From: Klenkia soli | GTDB taxonomy: Bacteria > Actinomycetota > Actinomycetes > Mycobacteriales > Geodermatophilaceae | Assembly: GCF_900103975.1 (NCBI RefSeq) | Contig: NZ_FNIR01000005.1 | Span: 193,934 to 257,933 of the forward strand | Length of the DNA stretch: 64,000 nucleotides | Reading direction: 5' to 3' | Shown: piece after piece, positions 18,303-30,056 of the stretch | Layout of the letters: the number at the start of each line of letters is the position of its first letter | Position numbering within the stretch: position 1 is the first letter of the stretch | Notes under the pieces: generated by a model | The model's input: only the letters and a program-made list of their open reading frames with translations | The model's database searches: none | What the model was told of the DNA's origin: nothing | Position numbers and translations under genes: made by a program

Positions 18303-19994
18303 ATGACGACCACGGCCACCGAGATCTACCGGGCTGCCCGGGACCAGCTGCTCGGCCTGCGGGGTGAGCACGCGCGCGCGGTCGCCGAGTTCACCTGGCC
18401 CGACCTGGGTGACCGCTTCAACTGGGCGCACGACTGGTTCGACGCCTACGCCCGCGACGACCAGGGCACCGCCCTGTGGATCGCCGAGGCCGACGGCCGC
18501 GAGGCGCGGTACTCCTTCGCCGAGATGGTCCGCCGGTCGGACCAGGTGGCCCGCTGGTTCGCCTCGAGGGGCATCGGCCGGGGTGACCGGGTGGTGCTGA
18601 TGATGGGCAACCAGGTCGAGCTGTGGGAGTCGATGCTCGCGGTGATGAAGCTCGGCGCGGTGATCATGCCGACCACGACCGCGCTGGGCCCGACGGACCT
18701 CGTCGACCGGATCGAGCGCGGCGGCGCGGCCCACGTGGTCGCGAACACGGCGGACACGGCCAAGTTCGACGCCGTCCCGGGCGACTACACGCGCATCGCG
18801 GTCGGCGGCCCGGTCGAGGGCTGGCTGGCCTACGCGGACGCCGCGGACGTCGACGACGCGCCGGTCGAGCACCCGGGGACCGCCCCCGGGGACCCGCTGC
18901 TGCTGTACTTCACCTCGGGGACCACGTCGCGGCCCAAGCTGGTCGAGCACACGCAGGTCTCCTACCCCCTGGGGCACCTGTCGACGATGTACTGGCTGGG
19001 CCTGCAGCCCGGCGACGTGCACCTGAACATCAGCTCCCCGGGCTGGGCCAAGCACGCCTGGTCCTGCTTCTTCGCCCCGTGGATCACCGGCGCCACGATC
19101 TACCTCTACAACTACGCCCGCTTCGACGCCCCGGCCCTGCTGGAGCGGATCCGGTCGGCCGGCATCACCACGTTCTGCGCCCCGCCGACGGTGTGGCGGA
19201 TGCTCATCCAGGCCGACCTGTCCGGCGGTCCGGGGTCGCTGCGCGAGGTCATCGCGGCCGGTGAACCGCTCAACCCCGAGGTGATCTCGCAGGTCGAGAA
19301 GGCGTGGGGGCTCACCCTGCGCGACGGGTTCGGGCAGACCGAGATGACCGCCGTCGTCGGCAACACCCCGGGTTCGCCGGTCAAGCCGGGCTCGATGGGC
19401 CGGCCGCTGCCGGGGTGCCCGGTGGTGCTGGTCGACCCGGTCACCGGCCAGGTCGGGGACGACGGCGAGATCTGCCTGGACCTGTCCGCGCACCCCCTCC
19501 CGCTGATGACCGGGTACGCCGGCGACCCGGTGCGCAACGCCGACGCGATGGCCGGCGGGTACTACCACACCGGGGACGTCGCGACCCGGGACGCCCAGGG
19601 CTACATCACCTACGTCGGGCGCACCGACGACGTCTTCAAGGCCAGCGACTACAAGATCAGCCCGTTCGAGCTGGAGAGCGTGCTGATCGAGCACCCCGCC
19701 GTCGCCGAGGCTGCCGTCGTCCCCGCCCCGGACCCGGTGCGGGCCGCCGTCCCCAAGGCCTACGTCGCCCTCGCGGCCGGGCACGAGCCCACCGCCGAGA
19801 CCGCCCGGTCGATCCTGGCGCACGCCCGGGCCCACCTCGCGCCGTTCCTGCGGGTGCGCAAGGTCGAGTTCTACGAGCTGCCCAAGACCATCAGCGGCAA
19901 GATCCGCCGGGTCGAGCTGCGGCAGCGCGAGGAGGCCGGCGACGGCGGGTCGACCGAGTACAGCGACACCGACTTCCCCGACCTGCGCGGCTGA
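18303..19994 (+). CDS. Acyl-CoA synthetase (AMP-forming, medium-chain/MbcS-like)
   Basis: 563 aa. The ATP-binding P-loop motif LYFTSGTTSRPKLV lies near residue 200, followed by INISSPGWAKH-type segment (here LNISSPGWAKHAW), RDGFGQTEMT near residue 345, the hinge GRTDDVFKASDYKISPFELE, and the C-terminal catalytic Lys region LPKTISGKIRRVELR. It activates a carboxylic acid to its acyl-CoA via an acyl-adenylate. The SSPGWAKH and DYKI features place it with medium-chain/branched acyl-CoA synthetases (ACSM, MbcS), but the substrate is not certain. A strong GGAGGAG site precedes ATG 18303. A convergent AraC gene ends 15 bases downstream. Confidence 0.88.
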   Translation: MTTTATEIYRAARDQLLGLRGEHARAVAEFTWPDLGDRFNWAHDWFDAYARDDQGTALWIAEADGREARYSFAEMVRRSDQVARWFASRGIGRGDRVVLMMGNQVELWESMLAVMKLGAVIMPTTTALGPTDLVDRIERGGAAHVVANTADTAKFDAVPGDYTRIAVGGPVEGWLAYADAADVDDAPVEHPGTAPGDPLLLYFTSGTTSRPKLVEHTQVSYPLGHLSTMYWLGLQPGDVHLNISSPGWAKHAWSCFFAPWITGATIYLYNYARFDAPALLERIRSAGITTFCAPPTVWRMLIQADLSGGPGSLREVIAAGEPLNPEVISQVEKAWGLTLRDGFGQTEMTAVVGNTPGSPVKPGSMGRPLPGCPVVLVDPVTGQVGDDGEICLDLSAHPLPLMTGYAGDPVRNADAMAGGYYHTGDVATRDAQGYITYVGRTDDVFKASDYKISPFELESVLIEHPAVAEAAVVPAPDPVRAAVPKAYVALAAGHEPTAETARSILAHARAHLAPFLRVRKVEFYELPKTISGKIRRVELRQREEAGDGGSTEYSDTDFPDLRG

Positions 19995-20009
19995 GCGACC
20001 CGCCCGGGC

Positions 20010-20954
20010 TCAGCCGCCGCGCTGGGCCCGGCGGGCGCTGGGCGTCATGCCGAACCGGGCGCGGAACACCCGGCAGAAGTGCGCGTGGTCGGGCAACCCG
20101 TACCGGGCCGCCACCGCACCGATCGGCACGGCCGCCGTCCCCGGGTCGCCGAGGGCCTGCCAGCAGCGCTGCAGGCGCTGCTCGCGCAGGTGCTCGACCA
20201 CGGTCGTGCCCGATGCCCGGAAGATGCGGTTGAGGTAGCTCAGCGAGATGGCGCAGGCGTCGGCGACCTGCTGCGGGGTCAGGTCGGCGTCGCCGAGGTG
20301 GGCCGCGACGAAGGTGTGCGCGCGCTGCAGGTGCAGGTTGGTGCTGCGGGCCGAGGGGGCCTCGCTGCGCACCAGGGCCACGATCAGGTAACCGACCGTC
20401 TGGGTCATCGCGGCGGCGACCGGACCGGCGAGCTCGTCGCCGTCGAGGCGGTGCAGCGCCGACAGGAACGGCGGCACGGTGGCGGCGATGCCGTAGCGGC
20501 CGTCGAACCGGATCGCGGTGGCCTGCTCCATCTCGGCCGACGACAGCGGCAGCAGCCGCTTGGGGTGCAGGCACACCGAGTAGGCGAAGGAGCCCGAGGT
20601 CTCGAACACGAAGGGCCGGCTGCTGTCGTAGAGCACGAAGTCGCCGGGCCCGATGACCGCCTCGCGGCCGTCCTGCACGACCAGCGTGCTGCCCTGCCGG
20701 GCCAGCGCGATCTGCAGGTAGTCCTCGTCGGCCCGGCGGACCAGCGACGCGGTGCGGGCGAACCGGTGCGGGCCGGCCTCGATCCGGCGGACCAGCGTGT
20801 CGCCCACCTCGGCCGCGGTCACCCGCCCCCGGCTCGGGACGTCCTCCAGCGGCCGGACGTCCAGGGTCACGAACTGGTCGCAGACCGCCTCGCGCCAGAA
20901 GTCCAGCCGGTCGGGTGCAGCCACCGTCGCCGTGTCGATGCTGCTGATGGTCAT
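20010..20954 (-). CDS. AraC-family transcriptional regulator
   Basis: 314 aa. The N-terminal two-thirds is an AraC-binding-like cupin domain (segments DRLDFWREAVCDQFVTLDVRP and VIGPGDFVLYDSSRPFVFE). The C-terminal 100 residues hold two helix-turn-helix units (LTPQQVADACAISLSYLNRIFRASG and AVAARYGLPDHAHFCRVFRARFGMTPS). This layout is that of the ChnR/NahR-like (PF14525) activators. It is convergent with the acyl-CoA synthetase and may act on it, but no operator is evident. Confidence 0.9.
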   Translation of the reverse strand: MTISSIDTATVAAPDRLDFWREAVCDQFVTLDVRPLEDVPSRGRVTAAEVGDTLVRRIEAGPHRFARTASLVRRADEDYLQIALARQGSTLVVQDGREAVIGPGDFVLYDSSRPFVFETSGSFAYSVCLHPKRLLPLSSAEMEQATAIRFDGRYGIAATVPPFLSALHRLDGDELAGPVAAAMTQTVGYLIVALVRSEAPSARSTNLHLQRAHTFVAAHLGDADLTPQQVADACAISLSYLNRIFRASGTTVVEHLREQRLQRCWQALGDPGTAAVPIGAVAARYGLPDHAHFCRVFRARFGMTPSARRAQRGG

Positions 20955-21009
20955 GCCCGATCGTCGCGCATCCGTGTGACGTTGTCATCACGCAGATGTG
21001 ACGCGGCGC

Positions 21010-21447
21010 TCACCCCGCCAGCGCCAACCGCTCCGCCGCCCGGGCGCGCACGTCGGCGTCGGAGCAGAAGCCCCGACCGCTCCGCTTGAGGCACAGCAGA
21101 CCGAGCAGGACGCCGTCCCCGTCGACCACGGCCAGCCGGCGACGCCCCTCGGCCAGCAGCCGGTCGTGGGTGCGGCCCAGGTCGGCGGCCGGGTCGACGG
21201 TGCGGTCCCCGAGCCGGCCCAGCAGCTCCACGGGGGCCGTGGGCGCCGCCCCGACCAGGTCGTCCCGCTCCACGACGGCCAGCAGCCGGTCCCCGTCGAC
21301 GACGAGGAGGGCGTGCACGTGGTCGTCGGCGAAGAACGCCCACGCCTGCGCCACGGAGGTGCCGGGCGGGCTGGTGCGCGGGTGGGCCAGCAGGGCGCGG
21401 CGCACCGTCGTCCCGCGGGTCGTCGTCCCGCGACAGGGTCCCTCCAC
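21010..21447 (-). CDS. CBS-domain pair protein
   Basis: 145 aa with two CBS repeats: the first around SVAQAWAFFADDHVHALLVVDGDRLLAVVERDDL, the second around RTHDRLLAEGRRRLAVVDGDGVLLGLLCLKRSG. CBS pairs bind adenosyl ligands or nucleotides and act as sensors. The protein is stand-alone with no attached enzyme. Start is GTG 21447, preceded by GGAGGGGG; a longer in-frame ORF upstream overlaps the next gene and lacks such a site. The C-terminus (FCSDADVRARAAERLALAG) is short and Cys-containing. Confidence 0.8.
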   Translation of the reverse strand: MEGPCRGTTTRGTTVRRALLAHPRTSPPGTSVAQAWAFFADDHVHALLVVDGDRLLAVVERDDLVGAAPTAPVELLGRLGDRTVDPAADLGRTHDRLLAEGRRRLAVVDGDGVLLGLLCLKRSGRGFCSDADVRARAAERLALAG

Positions 21448-21452
21448 CGTGC

Positions 21453-21459
21453 CCCCTCC
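21453..21459 (-). promoter_or_regulatory. Ribosome binding site deciding the CBS-protein start
   Basis: The minus strand reads GGAGGGG here, about five bases before GTG 21447. No comparable site precedes the earlier in-frame starts. Confidence 0.6.
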
Positions 21460-21556
21460 GTCGTCCGTGCCCCCAGGGTGCCTGGTCGCAGCGGTTCGCA
21501 CTTGGCGCAGCGGTGCCACGTCTTGTGCAACCCGGCACACCACCCCCGTGTGGCGG

Positions 21557-22393
21557 TCAGCCGCGGCTGCGGATCCAGTCGGGGAGCGTGCCCGAGTCCA
21601 GCATCCGCTCGCGCAGCGGGGTGACCAGCTCGACCAGTCGACCGATCCGCTCCTCGCCCAGGTGCACCCAGCCCTCCATCGCGAGGAGGTCGGTGACGGT
21701 CTCGACGTCGTCCCGCAGGTTCGCACCGGCCTCGGTCAGCCCGTCGTCGTCGACCAACCCGCGGGCGCGCAGCCGATCGACCCCGGCGGTCCACTCGTCG
21801 TCGGACCAGCCGCGGGTGGTGCGCACGAAGTCGGTGGAGCCCGACGCCAACCCACCGGTGACCAGGGCCTCGACCGGGTCCAGCCCCGAGGACAGCAGGG
21901 CGGTGACGTGCCCGTCGCCGCGGTGCTCGCGCAGCAGCAAGCCGGCGTGCCACAGCTGCAGCAGAGGGTCCTCGGGCCAGGGCTGCGCCGACCACGCCGC
22001 GAAGATCGGCCGGCCGGCCGGGGTCAGGCCGGCGCACGCCTCGCGGGCCAGCTCGACGGCCTCGGCGACGTCGGGCTCGCCCAGCACGTCGTGCAGCCGG
22101 GTGGCGACGCCCTCGCGGCGGGCCGCCGCCCAGTCGGCCGGCGGCGCGGCGTCCCAGACGGCCGGGACGGCGGCCCGCACCAGCTGCGGGGCGAAGACGT
22201 AGAACGTCGACACGACCAGCTCGGGGGCGCACGGGCCGAACGCCGAGGCGCGGGCGGCGAAGTACCCGGCGCGGGTGGCCGGCACGCCGAACCGGTCGTA
22301 GGCGGCGTTCACCTCGGGGGCGAAGAAGCCGGTCACGTGCAGGGTCTCCAGCGTGCCCCAGGCGCGGCGGGCCAGGGCAGGGGTGACGGTCAT
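21557..22393 (-). CDS. SCO6745-family (SalK-like) protein
   Basis: 278 aa, starting MTVTPALARRAWGTLETLHVTGFFAPEVNAAY. Typical family elements are the opening helix, the segment RAGYFAARASAFGPCAPELVVSTFYVF, and a C-terminal winged-helix-like part (GWSDDEWTAGVDRLRARGLVDDDGLTEAG). The family is common in actinobacteria, about 280 aa, of unknown function; the middle contains no catalytic signature I recognise. It is divergent from the nei gene across 160 bases. Confidence 0.82.
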   Translation of the reverse strand: MTVTPALARRAWGTLETLHVTGFFAPEVNAAYDRFGVPATRAGYFAARASAFGPCAPELVVSTFYVFAPQLVRAAVPAVWDAAPPADWAAARREGVATRLHDVLGEPDVAEAVELAREACAGLTPAGRPIFAAWSAQPWPEDPLLQLWHAGLLLREHRGDGHVTALLSSGLDPVEALVTGGLASGSTDFVRTTRGWSDDEWTAGVDRLRARGLVDDDGLTEAGANLRDDVETVTDLLAMEGWVHLGEERIGRLVELVTPLRERMLDSGTLPDWIRSRG

Positions 22394-22553
22394 GCCCCGA
22401 TCCTGCCCCGCCGTCCGACCGCGGGCAGCACGGTCGTGCACCACCGGTCAGACTGGGAACCGATGAACACGTCTTCCTCCCGATGGTGGTCGGCCCCCGT
22501 CCAGGGGCCCGGGGCGAGCCTGCGAGGCCCGGGGGGGACGGGGGTCCTTTCGC

Positions 22554-23360
22554 GTGCCTGAGGGCCACACCCTGTTCCGGCTGGCCCGCCAGCAGCACGC
22601 CGCGTTCGCCGGCCGCGAGGTGCACGTGACCAGCCCGCAGGGCCGGTTCGCCGCCGAGGCCGAGCTGGTCGACGGCCGCGTGCTCGACGAGGTCACCAGC
22701 TGGGGCAAGCACCTGTTCGCCGTCTTCGGCCCGGACGTCGTCCACGTCCACCTGGGCCTCTACGGCAAGTACACGTCGGGCACCGGCCTGCCCCCGGAGC
22801 CCCGGGGCGCGCTGCGCATGCGGTGGGAGGGCCCCGGCGAGGACGGCGAAGGCGTGTGGACCGACCTGCGCGGCGCCACGGCCTGCGAACTGCTCACCGA
22901 CGGCGAGATGGGGCTGATCCTGGACCGGCTGGGCCCCGACCCGCTGCGGCGCTCGGACCCGGCGAAGGCGTTCGCCCGGATCAGCCGCTCGCGGGTGACC
23001 ATCGGTGCACTGCTGATGGACCAGGCCGTGCTCGCCGGCGTGGGCAACGTCTACCGGGCCGAGATCCTCTTCCGGCACCGCATCTCGCCCTTCCGCCCGG
23101 GCAAGGCGGTCACCGAGGCCGAGTGGACGGCGATGTGGGCGGACCTCGTGACGCTCATGAAGGCCGGCGTCCGGTCCGGGCGGATCATCACCACCCGGCC
23201 CGAGGACCGGGACCGCAAGCGCGGGGCGGCCAGCCGCACCGACGCCAGCTACGTCTACCGCCGCACCGGCCTGCCGTGCCGGATCTGCGGCACCCCGGTC
23301 CGCACCGAGGTGATGGTCGGCCGCAACCTGTTCTGGTGCCCCACGTGCCAGGCGGTCTGA
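22554..23360 (+). CDS. nei: Fpg/Nei-family DNA glycosylase (endonuclease VIII, Nei2-like)
   Basis: 268 aa bifunctional DNA glycosylase/AP lyase. The N-terminus MPEGHTLFRLAR gives catalytic Pro2 and Glu3; the following residues GHT mark the Nei rather than Fpg (PELPEV) branch. The H2TH region includes ALLMDQAVLAGVGNVYRAEILFRHRISP, and the C-terminal zinc finger is C-x2-C-x16-C-x2-C (CRICGTPVRTEVMVGRNLFWCPTC). It removes oxidised bases, chiefly pyrimidines. The start is GTG 22554 after a G-rich stretch. A GNAT gene overlaps its 3' end. Confidence 0.93.
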   Translation: MPEGHTLFRLARQQHAAFAGREVHVTSPQGRFAAEAELVDGRVLDEVTSWGKHLFAVFGPDVVHVHLGLYGKYTSGTGLPPEPRGALRMRWEGPGEDGEGVWTDLRGATACELLTDGEMGLILDRLGPDPLRRSDPAKAFARISRSRVTIGALLMDQAVLAGVGNVYRAEILFRHRISPFRPGKAVTEAEWTAMWADLVTLMKAGVRSGRIITTRPEDRDRKRGAASRTDASYVYRRTGLPCRICGTPVRTEVMVGRNLFWCPTCQAV

Positions 23361-23803
23361 GCATCCGGGTCGACGACCTCGCCGATCCCCGCGTGCGCGA
23401 GCTGGTCGCCCTTCACGTGGGGTCGATGCTGGCGGACTCCCCGCCCGGGACGTCGTACGCCCTCGACCTGACGGGGCTGACCGGCCCGGGGATGACGGTC
23501 TGGACGGCGTGGGCGGACCACGACCTGGCCGGCATGGTCGCCCTCTCGGCCACCGGCGAGCTGAAGTCGATGCGCACCCACCCCGACCACCTGCGCCGGG
23601 GCGTGGCCGCCGCGCTGCTCGTGCACGTCCTGGACCGGGCTCGCGCCCGGGGCCTGGACCAGGTGGTGCTGGAGACCGGCACGGGGCCGGCGTTCGCCCC
23701 CGCGGTGGCGCTGTACCGCCGGCACGGGTTCGTCGACCGGGGCCCGTTCGGCACCTACGTCGGTGGACCGGACAACCAGTTCCTGGAGCTGCGGCTCAGC
23801 TGA
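23345..23803 (+). CDS. GNAT-family N-acetyltransferase
   Basis: About 152 aa. It begins SIRVDDLADPRVRELVALHVGSM, then has the core LKSMRTHPDHLRRGVAAALLVHVLDRARARGL with the acetyl-CoA loop (RRGVAA), and ends VALYRRHGFVDRGPFGTY...FLELRLS. This is the YsnE-like group of small GNATs. There is no ATG at the expected start. GTG 23345 gives a 16-base overlap with nei, while CTG 23357 would give the more usual N-terminus. The stop overlaps the convergent ABM gene by eight bases. Confidence 0.83.
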   Translation: MPGGLSIRVDDLADPRVRELVALHVGSMLADSPPGTSYALDLTGLTGPGMTVWTAWADHDLAGMVALSATGELKSMRTHPDHLRRGVAAALLVHVLDRARARGLDQVVLETGTGPAFAPAVALYRRHGFVDRGPFGTYVGGPDNQFLELRLS

Positions 23804-24107
23804 GCGTGCCCTTGGCGGCGTCCCCGGCCGGCAGCGGCTCCAGGATGTGCACGACCAGCGGCTCGGCCAGGTCCTCCTTGACGCTCTCGCTGAGCTGGTT
23901 GAACGTCGTGCCGGCGCCGTGCGCCTTCAGCGCGGCGCCGTCGCGCCAGCGCTCGACCATCACCAGCACCCCCTTGCCGGTGTGCAGCGCGTAGAGCTCG
24001 CAGCCGTCCTCCTCGTGGACCTTCGGGACGGCCTCGGCGAACGCGTCGCGGACGACGTCGTAGCGGTCGGGCTTCGGGGTGATGGTGGCGACGACGGTGA
24101 TGGACAT
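23796..24107 (-). CDS. Antibiotic-biosynthesis-monooxygenase (ABM) domain protein
   Basis: 103 aa single-domain dimeric alpha-beta barrel of the YgiN type: MSITVVATITPKPDRYDVVRDAFAEAVP, then EEDGCELYALHTGKGVLVMVERWRDGAALKAH. Such proteins act as cofactor-free monooxygenases, quinone oxidases or heme-binding factors. The specific role is not deducible. The start is ATG 24107, matching the family N-terminus. It is divergent from the FprA-like gene and convergent with the GNAT gene, overlapping it by eight bases. Confidence 0.85.
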   Translation of the reverse strand: MSITVVATITPKPDRYDVVRDAFAEAVPKVHEEDGCELYALHTGKGVLVMVERWRDGAALKAHGAGTTFNQLSESVKEDLAEPLVVHILEPLPAGDAAKGTLS

Positions 24108-24195
24108 GGTGCCTGCGTGCCCGCTGCCGACGGGTCTCACGCCTGGGGCGGTCCCGGCCCTGGTGCGCCGGCGTGCGGTCGGGCAGTGTGCGGGC

Positions 24196-25524
24196 ATGGA
24201 CCGACCGTTGCGGGTGGCCGTCGTCGGTGCGGGCCCCGCCGGCATCTACGCCGCCGAGGCGCTGGCGAACCAGGACGACGTCCCCGTGCTGGTCGACCTG
24301 CTGGACCGGCTGCCGACCCCGTTCGGGCTGGTGCGGCACGGGATCGCCCCCGACCACCTCAAGATGCGGGCGCTGGCCGAGACGCTGCGGCACACCCTGG
24401 ACCACCCGGGGGTGCGGTTCGTCGGCGACGTCGAGGTGGGTCGGGACCTGTCGGTGGCCGACCTGCGCGCGCACGCGGACGCCGTCGTGTTCACCCACGG
24501 CTCCTCCGGCGCCCGCCGGCTCGGCATCGAGGGCGAGGACCTGCCCGGCAGCCTCGCCGCCACCGACCTGGTGGCGTGGTACACCGGCCACCCCGACGCC
24601 GACCGACCGCGGGTCGAGGCGGCGCTGGCGCGGGCCCGCGACGTCGTCCTGGTCGGGGTCGGCAACGTGGCGCTGGACGTCGCCCGGGTGCTGGCCCGCT
24701 CCCCCGCCGAGCTCGAGCACACCGACATGCCCCAGCACGTGCTCGACGTCCTGGCCGCCGCCCCGGTCGAGCGGATCACGCTGCTGGGCCGCCGCGGCCC
24801 GGCGCAGGCCACGTTCACCACCCAGGAGCTGCGCGAGCTCGGTCACCTCGAGGCCGCCGTCGCGCTGGTCGACCCCGACGGGCTGGACGAGGAGTCGGAG
24901 GTCCGCGCGGTGGCCCGCAACCTGGCCGCGCTGCGGGACTGGGCCGACCACGTCCCGGAGGCCGGCAAGGCCAGCGTGCGGCTGCGCTTCTTCGCCCGGC
25001 CGGTGCGCGTCCTCGGGGACGACGCGGTCACCGGTGTGGTGGTCGAGCGGACCGCCGTCGACACCGCGGACCGGCTCAGCGGCACCCGGGAGACCGACGT
25101 CCTGCCCGCCGACCTGGTGGTCGCCGCGATCGGGTACGTCGGCCACGACCTGCCGGGCCTGGCGGTGGACGGCGGGACCGTGCCGAACGCCGGCGGCCGG
25201 GTGCTCCGCGACGGCGCCATCAGCCCCGGCGAGTACGTGGCCGGCTGGATCAAGCGCGGGCCCACGGGCGTGGTCGGCACCAACAAGCACGACGCCCGCG
25301 AGACCGTGGCCGCCCTCCTCGAGGACGCCGCCGGGCTTCCCCGGGTCGAGGGCCCGGACCTGGTGGAGACCCTGCGCTCCCGCGGGTGCCACCCGGTCCT
25401 GCTGGAGAACTGGCGCACGATCGACGAGGCCGAGCACGCCCTGGGCGCCACGAAGGGCCGCGCGAGGACGACGATCCACGACCGCGACACCCTCCGCGCC
25501 CACGCCCACGGGATGCAGCGTTGA
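24196..25524 (+). CDS. fprA: Ferredoxin/adrenodoxin-type NADP reductase
   Basis: 442 aa. N-terminal FAD motif [15 protein letters not shown] near residue 9, the adrenodoxin-reductase signature RLPTPFGLVRHGIAPDHLKM, an NADP-binding motif VLVGVGNVALDVARVL near residue 155, and the C-terminal flavin segment GWIKRGPTGVVGTNKHDA. This is the mycobacterial FprA group (about 456 aa), which transfers electrons between NADPH and ferredoxins, often for cytochromes P450. It is the second ferredoxin reductase in the window and of a different fold from the one at 17277. Confidence 0.92.
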   Translation: MDRPLRVAVVGAGPAGIYAAEALANQDDVPVLVDLLDRLPTPFGLVRHGIAPDHLKMRALAETLRHTLDHPGVRFVGDVEVGRDLSVADLRAHADAVVFTHGSSGARRLGIEGEDLPGSLAATDLVAWYTGHPDADRPRVEAALARARDVVLVGVGNVALDVARVLARSPAELEHTDMPQHVLDVLAAAPVERITLLGRRGPAQATFTTQELRELGHLEAAVALVDPDGLDEESEVRAVARNLAALRDWADHVPEAGKASVRLRFFARPVRVLGDDAVTGVVVERTAVDTADRLSGTRETDVLPADLVVAAIGYVGHDLPGLAVDGGTVPNAGGRVLRDGAISPGEYVAGWIKRGPTGVVGTNKHDARETVAALLEDAAGLPRVEGPDLVETLRSRGCHPVLLENWRTIDEAEHALGATKGRARTTIHDRDTLRAHAHGMQR

Positions 25525-25586
25525 TCAGGGGGGTGCACGGAACTCCCTCCTCCTCCACGAGATCTGGTGGCGGAGGACGGACGTCG

Positions 25587-26135
25587 GTGGAGGAGGTCGC
25601 ACCTGCTGCCGAGCCCGAGCCCATGCCGGTGACCGGGGTGGCTCTCATCGCCGCGGCCGTGCTGCACGCGGTGGTGTCCGTCCTCGTGTCCATCCCGCTG
25701 CCGAGCTACGTGCCGATCGCGTTCGACCTCGCCCGCGAGCCGGTGGCCGCGGTGTCGCCGGGCGTCCTGCTGCTGCTCCTGCTCGTCGTCCCCCTGGTCG
25801 TGGCCGGCGGCGCGGCGGTGGTGGCCGTCGTCCTCACGCGGGCCGGGCACCCGGTGCGCGGGGACCGGCTGCGCCACCTGGCTGCGGTGACCCTGCTGAT
25901 GCTCACCTTCGAGGTCGCCGCGGTCTACGGCGCGCTCGGCGGGATCGCGGTCGCGTCGTGGACGGGCGGGGGCGACACGTACCCGACGGGCAGCGTCGCC
26001 GTGCAGGGGTTCCAGGACGCCGGCGGCCGGTTGCCCACCGTGGCGCTGGTCGTCGCCGCGGTCTACCTGGCCTACCTGGTCACCTGGGCCGTCGCCGTCC
26101 GCCGCACCCGCGCCGGCGTGGATGAGCTCAGCTGA
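25587..26135 (+). CDS. Hypothetical integral membrane protein
   Basis: 182 aa with four hydrophobic segments: VTGVALIAAAVLHAVVSVLVSI, SPGVLLLLLLVVPLVVAGGAAVVAVVL, HLAAVTLLMLTFEVAAVYGALGG, and PTVALVVAAVYLAYLVTWAVAV. The loop between the third and fourth (about 30 residues) is polar. No domain is recognised. GTG 25587 was preferred because GGAGG lies upstream; ATG 25623 is the alternative and removes a short acidic N-terminus. A strong hairpin follows the stop. Confidence 0.65.
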   Translation: MEEVAPAAEPEPMPVTGVALIAAAVLHAVVSVLVSIPLPSYVPIAFDLAREPVAAVSPGVLLLLLLVVPLVVAGGAAVVAVVLTRAGHPVRGDRLRHLAAVTLLMLTFEVAAVYGALGGIAVASWTGGGDTYPTGSVAVQGFQDAGGRLPTVALVVAAVYLAYLVTWAVAVRRTRAGVDELS

Positions 26136-26142
26136 TCACCGG

Positions 26143-26178
26143 CCGTCCTGGCTCACCGGCGTCGGCGAGCCAGGACGG
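26143..26178. terminator. Bidirectional terminator hairpin between membrane protein and ppc
   Basis: CCGTCCTGGCTC (26143-26154) is exactly complementary to GAGCCAGGACGG (26167-26178), with a 12-base loop. It sits between the stops of two convergent genes. Confidence 0.75.
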
Positions 26179-26219
26179 ATCCCGCTGCACCCGGCTGATC
26201 CACGCCGGGAGCGCAGTGG

Positions 26220-29012
<2,793 letters not shown>

Positions 29013-29059
29013 TGTGCCGACCGGGTGTGACGGCCTCGTGTCCCGGGGAGGATCGGGCG

Positions 29060-29983
29060 GTGCTCACCCTCACCGCCACCCCCGTCCTGGACGTCGAACC
29101 CGCGATCCACGGCGAGGGCCCGACGTGGGACGCCGCCCGCCGGGAGCTGGTCTGGGTGGACATCGACGCCGGCCAGGTCCGCCGCGCGACCGTCTCCCCG
29201 GCCGGCGTGGTGGCCGAGGTCGGCATCCACCCCGGAGGCGGCACCGTCGGCTTCGTCGTCCCCTCGTCGGACGGCGGGTGGCTCCTGGGCGCCGACGGCG
29301 GGTTCACCCACCTGTCGGCCGACGGGGCGGCCACCGTGCTGCTGGCGCTGGAGGGCGAGGGACCGGCCGCCGGCACGCGGATGAACGACGGCGCGGTCGA
29401 CCCGGCGGGTCGCGTGCTCGGCGGCACGATGGCCCTCGACGAGACCCCGGGCGCCGGTTCCCTGTACCGGGTCGACCTGGACGGCTCGGTGCACGTCGTC
29501 CTGCGTGACCTGACCATCAGCAACGGGATCGAGTGGACCGCCGACGGCCGCACCGTGTACCTGGCCGACTCGGGGGCGGCGGAGATCCGGGCCCACGACT
29601 ACGACATCGCGACCGGGGAGTTCGGCGGGAGCCGGGTGTTCCTGGACCTGTCGTCGGACGACGGCCCGCCCGACGGCCTGACCATGGACGACGAGGACCA
29701 CGTGTGGGTGGCCCTCTGGGGCGCCGGCCAGGTGCGCCGCTACTCCCCCGCCGGCGAGCTGGTGGCCGTCGTCCGGGTGGGGGCGGCCAACACCTCCAGC
29801 TGCGCCTTCGCCGGGCCGGGGCTGGACCACCTGGTGATCAGCACGTCCACCCAGGGCCTGGACGAGGCGGCGCGGGCAGCCCAACCCGACGCGGGGCGCC
29901 TGTTCGTCGTCCGCCCGGGGGTGACCGGCCGCCCGGCCGGCGTCTACCGCGGCCCGGTCGACGCCCTCCACCGGGCCGAGTGA
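29060..29983 (+). CDS. SMP-30/gluconolactonase family protein
   Basis: 307 aa six-bladed beta-propeller lactonase. Motifs include [19 protein letters not shown] (metal-binding Glu), [22 protein letters not shown] (Asn/Asp ligands), [20 protein letters not shown] and [21 protein letters not shown] (Asp ligand). Enzymes of this group hydrolyse sugar lactones such as gluconolactone or arabinonolactone with a divalent metal. GTG 29060 follows a GGGGAGG site; an upstream ATG at 29012 is in frame but lies inside the ppc start region and gives a non-family extension. Confidence 0.88.
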   Translation: MLTLTATPVLDVEPAIHGEGPTWDAARRELVWVDIDAGQVRRATVSPAGVVAEVGIHPGGGTVGFVVPSSDGGWLLGADGGFTHLSADGAATVLLALEGEGPAAGTRMNDGAVDPAGRVLGGTMALDETPGAGSLYRVDLDGSVHVVLRDLTISNGIEWTADGRTVYLADSGAAEIRAHDYDIATGEFGGSRVFLDLSSDDGPPDGLTMDDEDHVWVALWGAGQVRRYSPAGELVAVVRVGAANTSSCAFAGPGLDHLVISTSTQGLDEAARAAQPDAGRLFVVRPGVTGRPAGVYRGPVDALHRAE

Positions 29984-29984
29984 T

Positions 29985-30051
29985 CCCGGCATGGGAGCCC
30001 ATGCACCCAGGTAGCAGCCCCGTGGATGGGTGCATGGGCTCCCATGCCGGG
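29985..30051. terminator. 25-bp perfect inverted repeat between convergent genes
   Basis: Bases 29985-30009 are the exact reverse complement of 30027-30051, with a 17-base loop. Each arm itself contains the palindrome CATGGGAGCCCATG. It begins after the SMP-30 stop and ends six bases before the SDR stop, so a bidirectional terminator role fits, but the arms are longer and more perfect than needed. Confidence 0.75.
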
Positions 30052-30056
30052 GTTCT

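Noticed and set aside
23763-26135. A 790-codon plus-strand frame ending in the membrane protein
   Set aside because: The first 600 codons lie over FprA in the wrong frame; only the part from 25587 looks like a protein.
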